From positions 1 through 64,000 of the forward strand of contig NZ_BJWG01000002.1 in NCBI RefSeq assembly GCF_007990245.1: 64,000 nucleotides of DNA, read 5' to 3'. This DNA is from Cellulomonas composti. GTDB lineage: Bacteria > Actinomycetota > Actinomycetes > Actinomycetales > Cellulomonadaceae. Under the pieces are notes generated by a model that was not told the DNA's origin, ran no database searches, and was given only the letters and a program-made list of their open reading frames with translations. Positions 36,477 through 46,135 of this stretch are shown one piece after another (the first letter of the stretch is position 1; the number at the start of each line of letters is the position of its first letter). A program made the translations under genes and the position numbers.

Positions 36477-39400
36477 TCACTCCGCCACGACGGCCATCCA
36501 CGCCAGGACGCGCACGTCGTCCAGCTCGATCTCCGGCAGTGGGACCACGGGCTGCGGGCGTTGCAGGCGAAGGAGGTCGGCGAGCGTGGCGAGCTCACGC
36601 ACGGCGGACTCCGGGTCGTTCTCGAACTCGCGCAGCACGGCACGGACATCTCGTTGGATGCGCACCTCGACCTGCTGGCTCAGCCGGTCGACGAGCACGT
36701 CCTGCGCGTTCGCCAGCGCGAGGCCGTGACGCCGCACCAGTTCCGCCGCGCCACGCATCACCTTCGGGATGACGGGCTGAACCGTGGCCGGGTCCGTCTG
36801 GCGCATCCAGTCGTCGAACACGTGCTGCTGCACCGTGGGCCAGACGTCCAGCACGCCTTCGTGCAGGTCCTCGGGCAGGACGGCCTCGACGCCGGGCGCG
36901 CGCGGATCGGCTCTGTTGAGGCATGCCAGCAGTCGGTCGACGACGAGCGGCGCACCGTCGACGCGCTGCGGGACGTACCTACCCGACGACCCGTCGCGCT
37001 CCAGCGGGACGTACCGGAAGCGCGGCCTCGGGTCGTCGGCCACGGTTACGCAGAACACGACACCCGGCTCGGCGCCGCGCACGATCCCCGACCCTGCACC
37101 ACGCGGCAGGCCGAGCACCGCGGAACGGGTGGACGGCGTGCGCATCGCGTTGGCGAGCCGGCGTTGGAACTCCTCCGACGAGGCAGCGGCGCCGGACTCG
37201 TCGTCGAACAGCCCCGTCTCTTCGGCGCGCAGCCGCCGGATCTCGTCGAGCGTCTCGGAGATGACCCGGTCGACCTCCTCGGCGCCCGGCAGCACGGCCG
37301 ACGTACCGAACGCGGCGTTGGCCTGCGCGATCTTGCGCTGGAGTCGCGCCTCGAGCTCGAGCAACGCCTCGAGCTGGGCGTCCGGGAAGAAGCACCGCAG
37401 GTGGATGTGGCGGTGCTCCGAGCCGATGCGGTCCACGCGTCCGTGCCGCTGCACGAGGCGCATCGGGTTCCACGGCAGGTCGTAGTTGATGATGTGCCCG
37501 GCCTGCTGGAGGTTGACACCCTCGGCGAGCACGTCCGTCGCCACGGCGATGTCGAACAGGTCGTCCTCGGTGCCGGCGCCCGCGGTCTTGGGGGCGAACC
37601 CGACGATCGCCTTCTGCCGCTCCTTCTTGTCCCGCCCGGTTGCCTGGACGATCCGGCCGCGGTAGTCCGCGAGCCGCTCGTCGGACTTGATCCGTGCGTT
37701 CAGGCATGCGAAAACGTGCTCCGCGGTGTCGGCGAAGTAGGTGAACACGAGCACCTTGCGGCGATCGCGTACCTGCTCGACGGACAGCCCCTCCTCGCGG
37801 GCTGCCGCGGCGATCGCCGCGAGCTCCTCGACCAAGGCGTCGATCTTGGGGTCGTCTGCGGCGTCGACCGCGTCCGTCCGGTCCGCGAGTCGTGCCAGCA
37901 GGTCGCGGTCCGACGAGACAGCGGCGCGCAGCGCCACAGCGTCGTAACTGGTCGCGGGCTCGGACTGGGCACGCGCCTCGTCGTCGAGGCCGCGAACCAC
38001 GTCGTCGACGTCGTCGGTGTCGCTCGCCGCCCAGGCGCGCAGGGCGTCGCCGCGCAGCACCCAGCCGTCGTCGAGCGCCGCCAGGAAGCTGTCGTGCGAG
38101 GCGATCATGGCGCGAAGCGTGCTGGTGAAGGCGACCGCGGAAGACTCGAACCGCTTGAGCAGCGTGGACTGCAGCAGCCCGGCGTTCTGCACCTGGTACT
38201 GCTCCTCGCCCTCGCCCTGGAAGCGCGACGGGACATAGCGCGCCATGGTCAGGACGTCCGGGTCCAGCCCGCGGCTGACGCCGATCTCGTCCCGGTCCGC
38301 GCCGAGCGCGTGCGCGAAGTCGTCGAAGAACCCGGGCAGCACACCTTCGAGGTCGTAGTCCACGCGCAGCACACGGGCCTGCGGGAACACGATCTGCTTG
38401 CCGTTGACGGTCGCGTGCGGGTACTGGGTCTTGATGAACCGCCGGGTGCGGCGCACCGCGATCGCGTCGAGCAGCTCGAACAGGTGCTGGCCGGAGAGCT
38501 CGTCGGGGTCGAGCGCCATCGCGACGTCGAAGTAGTCCTTCACCGACCGCACGCCTGCGTCGGCGAACGCGGTGTCGCTGGGGTTGATGTAGCCGACGAG
38601 CGTCTGCAGGTCGCGCAGGCTGTTGTTGACCGGGGTCGCGGTCAGGAGGAGGAGGTCCTTGGGCACGGCCCCGCCGAGCAGCTCGCGCATCGCCTCGCCG
38701 CGAAGGGTGACCGCGTTGCGCAGGTTGTGCGCCTCGTCGACGACGACCATCGCGTACTGGTCGAGGCGCTGAACCCGGACGCCTTGCTCGCCGGCACGCG
38801 GCAGGTCGCGGACCAGCTCCTCGTAGCTGACGACGTCCGCGGGGACGGTGTGCGCCTTGAGGAAGCCCACCCACGTGGCGTCGCGCAGTGTCGCGGGGCA
38901 GACGACGAGCACCTTCTGCCGGCGCTCGATCGCCGCCTTGCGGATGAGCTCACCGGCGATGAACGTCTTGCCGAGCCCGACCTCGTCCGCGACGATCACG
39001 CCGCGCCGCTTCTCCAGGATGCGCTCCGCGCGCCACACGCCGTCGACCTGGAAGTCGGCGAGCCCCAGCTCGTTCGCGGTCAACAGCTCCGTCTCGACGC
39101 CGTCGCCGTAGAGCGCGTGCAGCATCCGCAGGAACACATGCCACGGGTCGTGTGGGACGCGGCGAGCCTCGTAGAGCGCTGCGAGGTCGAAGTCGTCAGC
39201 GGCGTCCCACTGCTCCTCGAACCACTCGTGGACCCGCTCGACGGTGCTGGGCTGGTACACCCCGAGGTTCAGCTCCGCGTTGCGCGCTAGGCCCGCGTAG
39301 GTCAGGTTCGACGAGCCCGCGAGCGCCGCCGGCCCCGCGTCGCGCAGGATGAACGCCTTGCCATGCAGGAAACCTCGCGTCAGACGACGAACGCGCACGT

Positions 39401-39821
39401 CGCCGCGGCGCAGCCAGCTGATCAGGTGCTCGGACGCTGTGTCTGCCTCACGCCCGAATCCGACGAGGTCGCGGTCCTCGGCCAGCGCCTGCGCGTGCTG
39501 CTGGACTGCGTCGGCGACCCGAGGGTCGCCCTTGTGCGCCTCCCGCACCGAGCGCGGCGTGATCGTGGCCCGCACGTCGAAGTCAGACGGCTCACTGCCC
39601 AGCAGCAGCCGCACCGGTCCCACCCGATCGAGCGCCTCGGCGAGCAGCCCGAACCCGCCAAGATTGAAGTACGCCGTCGCGATGTCAAGCGGCGGTGGTT
39701 CCTTGAGCTTGTCTGCGTGACCGTGCAGGAGCACGCCGATCGCGTCGGCGACCGTCTCCCCACTCACCCCCGTCCCCGCCGGGGCTGGCCGGTTGGTCGC
39801 GAACTCGGGGTACGCGGTCAC
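36477..39821 (-). CDS. PLD-nuclease/SNF2 helicase, defence-type
   Basis: This 1114-residue protein has an N-terminal phospholipase D-like domain with one HKD-type motif (FLHGKAFILRD and SSNLT, about residues 150-170). A superfamily 2 helicase follows: VADEVGLGKTFIAGEL (Walker A, about 277), VVVDEAHNL (about 362), LTATPVNN, and helicase C with VATDVLAEGVNLQQ and RHGRVDRIGS (about 797). A long C-terminal helical region follows. The ATG at 39821 overlaps the methylase stop (ATGA). The architecture resembles defence helicases such as DISARM DrmD or standalone PLD-helicases. I infer a DNA-restriction role in partnership with the methylase. Confidence 0.85.
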   Translation of the reverse strand: MTAYPEFATNRPAPAGTGVSGETVADAIGVLLHGHADKLKEPPPLDIATAYFNLGGFGLLAEALDRVGPVRLLLGSEPSDFDVRATITPRSVREAHKGDPRVADAVQQHAQALAEDRDLVGFGREADTASEHLISWLRRGDVRVRRLTRGFLHGKAFILRDAGPAALAGSSNLTYAGLARNAELNLGVYQPSTVERVHEWFEEQWDAADDFDLAALYEARRVPHDPWHVFLRMLHALYGDGVETELLTANELGLADFQVDGVWRAERILEKRRGVIVADEVGLGKTFIAGELIRKAAIERRQKVLVVCPATLRDATWVGFLKAHTVPADVVSYEELVRDLPRAGEQGVRVQRLDQYAMVVVDEAHNLRNAVTLRGEAMRELLGGAVPKDLLLLTATPVNNSLRDLQTLVGYINPSDTAFADAGVRSVKDYFDVAMALDPDELSGQHLFELLDAIAVRRTRRFIKTQYPHATVNGKQIVFPQARVLRVDYDLEGVLPGFFDDFAHALGADRDEIGVSRGLDPDVLTMARYVPSRFQGEGEEQYQVQNAGLLQSTLLKRFESSAVAFTSTLRAMIASHDSFLAALDDGWVLRGDALRAWAASDTDDVDDVVRGLDDEARAQSEPATSYDAVALRAAVSSDRDLLARLADRTDAVDAADDPKIDALVEELAAIAAAAREEGLSVEQVRDRRKVLVFTYFADTAEHVFACLNARIKSDERLADYRGRIVQATGRDKKERQKAIVGFAPKTAGAGTEDDLFDIAVATDVLAEGVNLQQAGHIINYDLPWNPMRLVQRHGRVDRIGSEHRHIHLRCFFPDAQLEALLELEARLQRKIAQANAAFGTSAVLPGAEEVDRVISETLDEIRRLRAEETGLFDDESGAAASSEEFQRRLANAMRTPSTRSAVLGLPRGAGSGIVRGAEPGVVFCVTVADDPRPRFRYVPLERDGSSGRYVPQRVDGAPLVVDRLLACLNRADPRAPGVEAVLPEDLHEGVLDVWPTVQQHVFDDWMRQTDPATVQPVIPKVMRGAAELVRRHGLALANAQDVLVDRLSQQVEVRIQRDVRAVLREFENDPESAVRELATLADLLRLQRPQPVVPLPEIELDDVRVLAWMAVVAE

Positions 39822-42800
39822 CGGGCGCCCTCGACTGCGAGCCGTTCGGTCCAGCGGTCGAAGTGGACGAGTACGGCCGCCAACCGAGGCGCATAGTCCC
39901 AGCCCCGGTGGAACGTCTCGAAGATCAGCGTCAGATCCTCGCGCGACAGCCCGTACAGATGCGCGACCACGGCATCCAGCTCCGCGACCAGGTCATCCTT
40001 CAAGCTCGGCTCGTTCGCCGAACCGATCGGCACACCCACCTCGGCCGCCCAGGACTCGAACCGCCCGTCAACAGCAGCGAGCCGTCCGGCGAGTTCGATC
40101 ACGCGGCGAGCACGCGGGTCATCGCTCCCCGGGCGAGGCACCGGGAAGGTGTTGAGGATCTCGAACGAGAGCGTGATCTCTACGTATCGACGGGCATACC
40201 AGTCGAGCACCAGACTGCTCAGCACGCCCAGGACGAGCGCTTCATGCCGGCTCTCGCCAACACGACGCAGCAAGTAAGGCGCCTTGTGAGTGAACGACAC
40301 CTCGGGCGGCAGGAGCGCGACGAGGACCGTGCGACTGTCAGTGGAGCGAGCCACGTCGCGGAACGCGATGCGTGCGCGGTGGAGCGGAAGCTCGTCCGTC
40401 GGGTCGAGGCCGTAGAAGGCGGAGGACGATGTGCGAAATTGGCGTTCGCGCTTCTTCAGAAGGTGTCGCTCAAGCTCGCCGGCGTCCGCTGTGGCATATG
40501 GCTCACCGAAGTCCGGATCCCACAAGTTGAACGACGCTCCAGCAAGCACGGGCGTCCGCCCGTCGGTGCGGGCTAGATCGAAGTCGAGCCGCGACTTGTC
40601 ACCGGTGGCGTCCAGCTCACGGACCGGGCGGAACTCGAAGCCGTCGCGTGCATCGAAGCGAGGGTGGGACCGCATGGTGCGGAACACGCCAGCTGCGGCG
40701 TTCGTCGGGAGGAGCGGGAACGCCGCACCGGCGGACCAACCCGCGAACTCGTCCCCGGCGACCGTCAGCGAGTCACGGTGGCCGGCCTCGAACTCGGCGA
40801 GCGAGTGGAACGGCCCGTTGAACCTGACCTCATTCGACCCGCCCCGGCGGAGGGTCGTCAGGCCGACGGTGTATTGGGGGTGCACCTCGTCGAACACCCA
40901 CTGGCGGGAGTTCGTCACGAAGCAGACGTCGTCGAATGCTCCCCTTCGCAGGACGTCCGATCGCCACGACGCCGTCCCAGACCCTGACAGCGCCCCTCGT
41001 GGAAAGACAACTCCCGCACGCCCGAACTCGCGAAGCAAGGCCCAGTCACGCCAGCAGAACACCTTGTAGAGGTCGGTGTCACCGGATCCCAGGTCGTACG
41101 GTCCAGCCTTGAGGAGATCCCGCAGCGCCTCGGCCGCCGCGACGTCCGCCTCGTACTCGACGAGGAGGTCTGGACGCTCGCGTCGATACCTGGGGATCGC
41201 GGCGTTCTTGTCCTTCTGCGACATGGATCGGAGGCCCGGGAACCTCAGCCCCCACCAACCGTGTTCCTCGACCTTGACCTTCTCCCACGGCGGGTTGCCA
41301 AGGATCACATCGAACCCGGGGCGCTCGCGGCCAGGGCGGAACGCCTCCGGGAAGGCGATCGGGAAGTGGACCGGCCGGAGCCGGTCGATCTCGAGCCGGA
41401 TCGCCGGGCGCGCGCCCGCCGCCTCCAGCGCTGACCAACCCGTCGCGGAGAGCAGGCGCAGGTCGAGGAGGCCGAGTCGTGCACCCACGATCGCGTCGAA
41501 CACCGAGGCGACAGGCGCCACCTTCTCGCGGGCCTCCTGCTGGAGCGCTTCGGCCTGCAGGGTCTCGGCGACCGAGACCTCCGAGATGCGGGCCGCGCGC
41601 TTGAGTGGCTCGTCGGTCGCAGCGATAGCGGTCAGCACCTCGTCCGCGAACAGACTCTGGATTCCCGAACCCGTGCGTCGGTCGGGCTCGAGCTCGTCGA
41701 GCGCCTCCTCGATCGTGCCGATGCCCGTCAGGGAGTTGCCGTGCACCAGGCCGTGGTCGAGTGACGACATCGGGAGGCCGGGGACGAATGTCTGAATCCA
41801 CAGCGCGAGCCGCGCCAGCTCCACGGCGATCTCGTTGACGTCGACGCCGTAGATGCACCGGCGCGCGACCTGGCGCCGTAGCAGCGCCTCGTGCGTGATC
41901 TCCGGCGCAGCGGCGCCGGTGACACCCACGTCGGCGAGCTTCGCGATCGCGGCGGACCGCAGCCGGTCCAGCTCGTCCGTCACTGCGGGCATCGGGTTGC
42001 TGTCGAGGAAGCCGTTCATGGCGCGGGCCACGTGGTCGACGGCAGCGACGAGGAAGTGCCCCGAACCCATCGCGATGTCCGCGACGCGGAAGTCGAACAG
42101 AGCCTCGGCGGCGTCGGACTCGCGGCCAGACGCGACGAGCTCGGCGACCCGTGCAAGGTGTTCGGCGACGGTGGGATCGAGCGCGGTCTCGAGCAGGTGC
42201 TCGACCGCGAACTCCTTGGTGAAGTACGACCCGGTGGCCTTGCGGGCGCCCGAGGCATTGTGGAAGTAGACGGACCCGGCGTGCGCGACCACGTCGTCGC
42301 CGGGCTTAGCCGGGACGTAGGCGAGGGTCTTGGGGTCCACCGCGAGGTCGACCGGCGCGAGCGAGAGCGACGACTCGAGCAGACCCTCGTAGATGGTGCC
42401 GAACTCGCGCACCGACAGCGCCTGGAAGTCGACCGGCCCATAGGTGCCGTCGCGCCCGGTGTCGACGAGCATCGCCACGAGCGCCGGGCCGATCTCGGCG
42501 TTCGTGAGCCGCAAGCGGGCGATCGCCTGACCGGACGGGGAGTCGTCGCGGAACAGCGACCCGCCGTACTCCGGCACGCCCCACTCGGTGTGGCCGCCGT
42601 AGACGGCCTTCCAGATCGCCTGCAGGTCGTCCCAGATGTCGGTGGCGTGCTCGTCGAAGTGCGGCTTGGGGTTGTCGCGCACGTCGTCGGCCCAGGTCCT
42701 GGCCCGGGTCTTGAGCGCGTCACGGGTATACACGGTGTTGGTGCCGTACGGCAGGAGGGTGCGGTCCTCCGCGTATGCGACGAACAGCAGGCGGAACAGC

Positions 42801-43885
42801 ACGACGAGCGTGTGGTGGTACGCGTCGTTCAGGCCCTGCTCGGTGAGCGAACCGAGCCTGCTCGCGATCGTCTCGGCCAGCTTCGGGACGACGTCCTTGT
42901 ATACACGGTCCCGCAGCCGCTCTCCGAGGCTGGTCGCGTGCTCGCGGGAGTCCTTGAGGATCTGGTCCGCGGTCCCGTCGGCCTCGAGTGCGGACGGCGT
43001 GAGGAGCAGCCCCGCGTATGCGAGGTGCTCGCCGCTGAGCGCACCCAGATCGAGCTGGGTGTACGAGGCGGCGCCGGTGCGCGTCACACCCTTGTCCGGA
43101 TCGGACGCGTACAGCCGAACGACGGACCCGCGCACGACGAGCACCCACGGAACCTCACGCGCGCGGGCTACCTCGATTCCATGTTCGACGGGCGACGTCC
43201 CGAGGCCGTAGCGCAGCGTGGGCCGGTCGAAGACCTCCTCGCCCTCGAGGAGGACGGCTACCGCGCGCTCGCGGTCACGGCCCGCCGGGCGCAGGAGCAG
43301 GTCGGCCCCGGCAACCTGGATCGACCAGCCGAGAGCTTTGAGCATGTCCTCGCCGCGTGCGGATCCGACGCCCGCACCCGCCGCAGCCGCCTGCGCCCAG
43401 TCCGCACGCTGCGGAACGTTGACCTCGAGTGCGTGCGAGGCGAACAGACCCTTGTTCACGAGGCCGGGGACCGCCTCGTCGCGCGTCGTGAACAACGACT
43501 CGAGCAGCTCGGTCGCCTCGCGCTCGGCCTCGGCATCGAGGGCCTGAGCGACCCGGCGCTCCACGACACTGAGCTCGGCGTCGGGTCCGACGGCGTCGTC
43601 GCGCAGCCCGACGACCGTCGCGTGCCAGCCATCGGTGGCCGGGTAGAGGATCACGAGCAGGACACCAGTCGCCCGGCCGCGCTGACGAGCGCGCCACAAC
43701 GCGCGGGCCTCAGGCTGGTTCGGCTTGTGGTCGGCTCGCGCGACGGCGACCTCAAGTTTCGTCGAGCTCGCCGTGCCGTAGTAGCCGAGCGGTGTCAGCC
43801 CGTCGGGCACCACGACGTCCGTCAGGTCCCAGGTCCTTCGTCGAAAGTCCGCCAGGAACGAGTCGCTCGACGACACCGGAGCCAT
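39818..43885 (-). CDS. Eco57I-class adenine DNA methylase of a defence pair
   Basis: This 1355-residue protein has a large N-terminal region, then the methyltransferase core: SAM-binding VADIAMGSGHFLVAAVD (about residue 600), YGVDVNEIAVELARLALW, and catalytic NPPW (VILGNPPWEKV, about 862), followed by specificity-type sequence. It is similar in size and layout to COG1002-type methylases (Eco57I, DrmMI, BREX PglX). Methylation of adenine at N6 is expected. The ATG at 43885 has AAGGGGG upstream. It is transcribed away from an XRE regulator across three matching operators, and followed by the helicase with a 4-base overlap. Confidence 0.87.
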   Translation of the reverse strand: MAPVSSSDSFLADFRRRTWDLTDVVVPDGLTPLGYYGTASSTKLEVAVARADHKPNQPEARALWRARQRGRATGVLLVILYPATDGWHATVVGLRDDAVGPDAELSVVERRVAQALDAEAEREATELLESLFTTRDEAVPGLVNKGLFASHALEVNVPQRADWAQAAAAGAGVGSARGEDMLKALGWSIQVAGADLLLRPAGRDRERAVAVLLEGEEVFDRPTLRYGLGTSPVEHGIEVARAREVPWVLVVRGSVVRLYASDPDKGVTRTGAASYTQLDLGALSGEHLAYAGLLLTPSALEADGTADQILKDSREHATSLGERLRDRVYKDVVPKLAETIASRLGSLTEQGLNDAYHHTLVVLFRLLFVAYAEDRTLLPYGTNTVYTRDALKTRARTWADDVRDNPKPHFDEHATDIWDDLQAIWKAVYGGHTEWGVPEYGGSLFRDDSPSGQAIARLRLTNAEIGPALVAMLVDTGRDGTYGPVDFQALSVREFGTIYEGLLESSLSLAPVDLAVDPKTLAYVPAKPGDDVVAHAGSVYFHNASGARKATGSYFTKEFAVEHLLETALDPTVAEHLARVAELVASGRESDAAEALFDFRVADIAMGSGHFLVAAVDHVARAMNGFLDSNPMPAVTDELDRLRSAAIAKLADVGVTGAAAPEITHEALLRRQVARRCIYGVDVNEIAVELARLALWIQTFVPGLPMSSLDHGLVHGNSLTGIGTIEEALDELEPDRRTGSGIQSLFADEVLTAIAATDEPLKRAARISEVSVAETLQAEALQQEAREKVAPVASVFDAIVGARLGLLDLRLLSATGWSALEAAGARPAIRLEIDRLRPVHFPIAFPEAFRPGRERPGFDVILGNPPWEKVKVEEHGWWGLRFPGLRSMSQKDKNAAIPRYRRERPDLLVEYEADVAAAEALRDLLKAGPYDLGSGDTDLYKVFCWRDWALLREFGRAGVVFPRGALSGSGTASWRSDVLRRGAFDDVCFVTNSRQWVFDEVHPQYTVGLTTLRRGGSNEVRFNGPFHSLAEFEAGHRDSLTVAGDEFAGWSAGAAFPLLPTNAAAGVFRTMRSHPRFDARDGFEFRPVRELDATGDKSRLDFDLARTDGRTPVLAGASFNLWDPDFGEPYATADAGELERHLLKKRERQFRTSSSAFYGLDPTDELPLHRARIAFRDVARSTDSRTVLVALLPPEVSFTHKAPYLLRRVGESRHEALVLGVLSSLVLDWYARRYVEITLSFEILNTFPVPRPGSDDPRARRVIELAGRLAAVDGRFESWAAEVGVPIGSANEPSLKDDLVAELDAVVAHLYGLSREDLTLIFETFHRGWDYAPRLAAVLVHFDRWTERLAVEGAR

Positions 43886-43912
43886 CCCCCTTGGTGAGCA
43901 CTTCGCGGGCAC

Positions 43913-43992
43913 CCGTGCATACACGGCGTGCGCTCCGCACGTTATGCCTGCTCATCCCGTGCATACAAGGCTGACGTGCCGTGTCTGCACGG
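43913..43992. promoter_or_regulatory. Three operators between methylase and XRE controller
   Basis: CCGTGCATACACGG (43913-43926, arms CCGTG/CACGG), CCGTGCATACAAGG (43957-43970) and CCGTGTCTGCACGG (43979-43992) are three 14-base sites of the same form. They fill the gap between the divergent methylase and XRE genes. The layout matches controller-protein boxes of restriction-modification systems, allowing delayed or balanced expression. Confidence 0.75.
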
Positions 43993-44005
43993 CGAGGGTT
44001 GCGGT

Positions 44006-44308
44006 GTGTCCGGCGAACCGCAGCTCGAGCGAGCCCTCGCGCGGGCACTCGCTGAGGAGCTTCGTCGGTTACGTGCCGTTTCGGGCCTCACGCAGGAGCA
44101 GGTGGCTCATGCGGCGGGCATCAACCGCAACCACTACCAGCTGCTCGAGTCGGGCCTCTCGGACCGGGCGAAGAACACGCCCGCGAACCCTCGGTTGTCC
44201 ACGCTGGTCGCCCTCGCCGACGTCTACGCGACGACAGTGCCCGACCTCGTGGTCGACGTGTTCCGTGACGGAGGCACTCCGGTCGAGTACGACCAGACGA
44301 CTCACTGA
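44006..44308 (+). CDS. XRE controller-like regulator
   Basis: This 100-residue protein is almost entirely an XRE helix-turn-helix: ALAEELRRLRAVSGLTQEQV, AHAAGINRNHYQLLESG and NPRLSTLVALADVYATTV. Size and fold match C proteins that regulate restriction-modification operons. GTG 44006 was chosen because GAGGG lies upstream and the domain begins there; upstream in-frame GTG 43976 would overlap an operator. It is divergent from the methylase with three operators between, so it is probably the module's regulator. Confidence 0.82.
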   Translation: MSGEPQLERALARALAEELRRLRAVSGLTQEQVAHAAGINRNHYQLLESGLSDRAKNTPANPRLSTLVALADVYATTVPDLVVDVFRDGGTPVEYDQTTH

Positions 44309-44388
44309 CCTGGAGCGGGCGTTCGCCCCTGCTGGTGATCCCACTCTCCTGGCAGCAACCTGGCCCGGTCGGGCGGCAGGATGGGCGC

Positions 44389-46041
44389 GTGCTGACGATC
44401 GACGACATCGCCGCCTGGGACGCCACGACCGCCTCGCGCGGGCGGGCCTACGCGCGCAGCGGGCGGGTCACGATCCTGCGCACCCGCCGCGGCGTGACGG
44501 ACGCCGACGTCCAGGGCAGCGACCTGTACCGGGTCCGCGTCCAGCCCGAGCTCGACGACTACGCGTGCGACTGCCCGGTCGGGGCGACGGGTGCGCTGTG
44601 CAAGCACGTCGCCGCCGTGCTCGTCGTGCTCGAGCAGGAGACGACGTTCCCGGACGACGACGCCGCGACGGGTGCCGACGAGGTCACCCGATGGCTCGAC
44701 GCGCTGGACCCGGCCGCCACGCGCGCGTTGCTGCACCTGGCGCGCGACGAGTTCCCGCAGGTCGCCGACCTGCTGGCACGCGAGTACGTGTCGAGCAGTG
44801 CGGACGTCGGGCGGCTGACGGCGGAGATCAACGCGGTGCTCACGCCGCGCCGCACGTTCTACGAGTACGGCGCGGCCAACCGATACGCCGACGAGGCGGA
44901 CGGGATCGTCGGCACGATCGAGGAGCTGGCGGAGCGCTCCCGGACGCCCGAGCTGCTCAAGGCGGTGGAGCGGGCGCTCACGCTCGTCGTGCGGGCGACC
45001 TTGCGCAGCGACGACTCCGCGGGCGGCCACGGCATGCTCATCGAGCGACTGCTCACCGTCCACGAGACGGTGGCGAACGGCGGCGGCGTGGCGGCCACGG
45101 CGAAGGACCGGCGACGGCTGGCGACGTGGCTGTTCCGCTTCCGGTTCGACGGGACTCAGGACTTCTTCGACCCGGACGTCGACCGGTACGCGGCCGCGCT
45201 CGGCGCCGAGGGCGTGGCCGAGTACCGCGCGCTCGTCGGGACGGAGGCGGCCCACGGCCGACACGAGTACGCGGTGCAGCACGCGCGCGAGCGGCTCGCC
45301 GTGCTCGATCGCGACGCCGACGAGATCGTGCGCGCGTTCGGTCGCGACCTGCCGGGGCAGTACGCGGCGCTGCGGGTGAGCCAGGGTCTCGACGAGGCGG
45401 GCTTCGCGGACGAAGCGCTCGCGCATGCGCGCCGCGGCCTCGCGCTCGATCCGGGGCCGCACCACGGCCGGCTCGTCGACCGAGTCGTCGCGGGGGCGGT
45501 CGCGGCCGGTGACCCCGGCGAGGCCGTCAACCTCCGCGCCGCGCACCTGCGCCGCATGCCGAGCGCGATCACGTTCGAGGCGCTGCGTGCGCAGGCCCGC
45601 GACGCCGGCACGTGGGACGGGCTCCGCGAGGCCTCCGAGCAGGTGCTCGCCGAGCACGACCCCGCCGGTCTGCTGTCGGTGCTGCTGGGTGACGGGCGCG
45701 ACGACGAGGCGTGGGAGCTCGCCGTCGCGGACGCCGACGCCGCGCGGTACCGGTGGCCCGAGCTGTGCGAGCGCCGCGCGCGGACGCATCCGGAGCAGAC
45801 GCTGCCGTACTACCGGACGATGGTCACCGACACGCTCCGGACGACCGGCGCGCATTCGTACGCGATCGCCTCCCGGCTGCTGGTCGCGATGCGGTCCGCC
45901 GCGGGGGCTGCCGGGCGGTCCGACGAGTTCGTCGCGTTCATGACGGAGGTCGTCGAGGCGAACCGTCGTCGTCCGACGTGCATCGACCGGTTCGTGAGCG
46001 ACGGCCTGATCGCGCGGGACCGGTCCGTGCGCAGGGGCTGA
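44389..46041 (+). CDS. SWIM zinc-finger protein (second in the window)
   Basis: This 550-residue protein has an N-terminal SWIM finger, CDCPVGATGALCKHVAAVL (CxC...CxH), near residues 62-80, followed by a long helical C-terminal region with TPR-like pairs (EALAHARRGLALDPG). It differs from the first SWIM protein, whose finger is C-terminal. The GTG at 44389 follows CAGGAT by 6 bases (leaderless). Function unknown; proteins of this layout may bind nucleic acid. It lies at the right edge of the defence-like island. Confidence 0.82.
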   Translation: MLTIDDIAAWDATTASRGRAYARSGRVTILRTRRGVTDADVQGSDLYRVRVQPELDDYACDCPVGATGALCKHVAAVLVVLEQETTFPDDDAATGADEVTRWLDALDPAATRALLHLARDEFPQVADLLAREYVSSSADVGRLTAEINAVLTPRRTFYEYGAANRYADEADGIVGTIEELAERSRTPELLKAVERALTLVVRATLRSDDSAGGHGMLIERLLTVHETVANGGGVAATAKDRRRLATWLFRFRFDGTQDFFDPDVDRYAAALGAEGVAEYRALVGTEAAHGRHEYAVQHARERLAVLDRDADEIVRAFGRDLPGQYAALRVSQGLDEAGFADEALAHARRGLALDPGPHHGRLVDRVVAGAVAAGDPGEAVNLRAAHLRRMPSAITFEALRAQARDAGTWDGLREASEQVLAEHDPAGLLSVLLGDGRDDEAWELAVADADAARYRWPELCERRARTHPEQTLPYYRTMVTDTLRTTGAHSYAIASRLLVAMRSAAGAAGRSDEFVAFMTEVVEANRRRPTCIDRFVSDGLIARDRSVRRG

Positions 46042-46098
46042 CGCGCGTCGATCGTCCCCGCCCGTCCACAGGCCCGCTCCGTCATGTCAGTGGTTGTT

Positions 46099-46112
46099 CG
46101 TACACTTGTTCG
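46099..46112. promoter_or_regulatory. LexA (SOS) box candidate
   Basis: CGTACACTTGTTCG matches the Gram-positive SOS box CGAAC-N4-GTTCG at all but one position and overlaps TACACT, a possible -10 box. It lies 23 bases upstream of the HNH gene's start. LexA would repress that gene until DNA damage. Confidence 0.55.
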
Positions 46113-46135
46113 AACACGTCGACGAGGGGGCGGGC

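Noticed and set aside
36477-39821. Complete DISARM system
   Set aside because: Only helicase- and methylase-like components are present; drmA, drmB and drmC are missing from the flanks, which hold toxin-antitoxin genes on one side and a SWIM gene on the other.
39818-43885. BREX PglX
   Set aside because: The methylase core is similar, but no brxA, brxB, brxC, pglZ or brxL gene is nearby.
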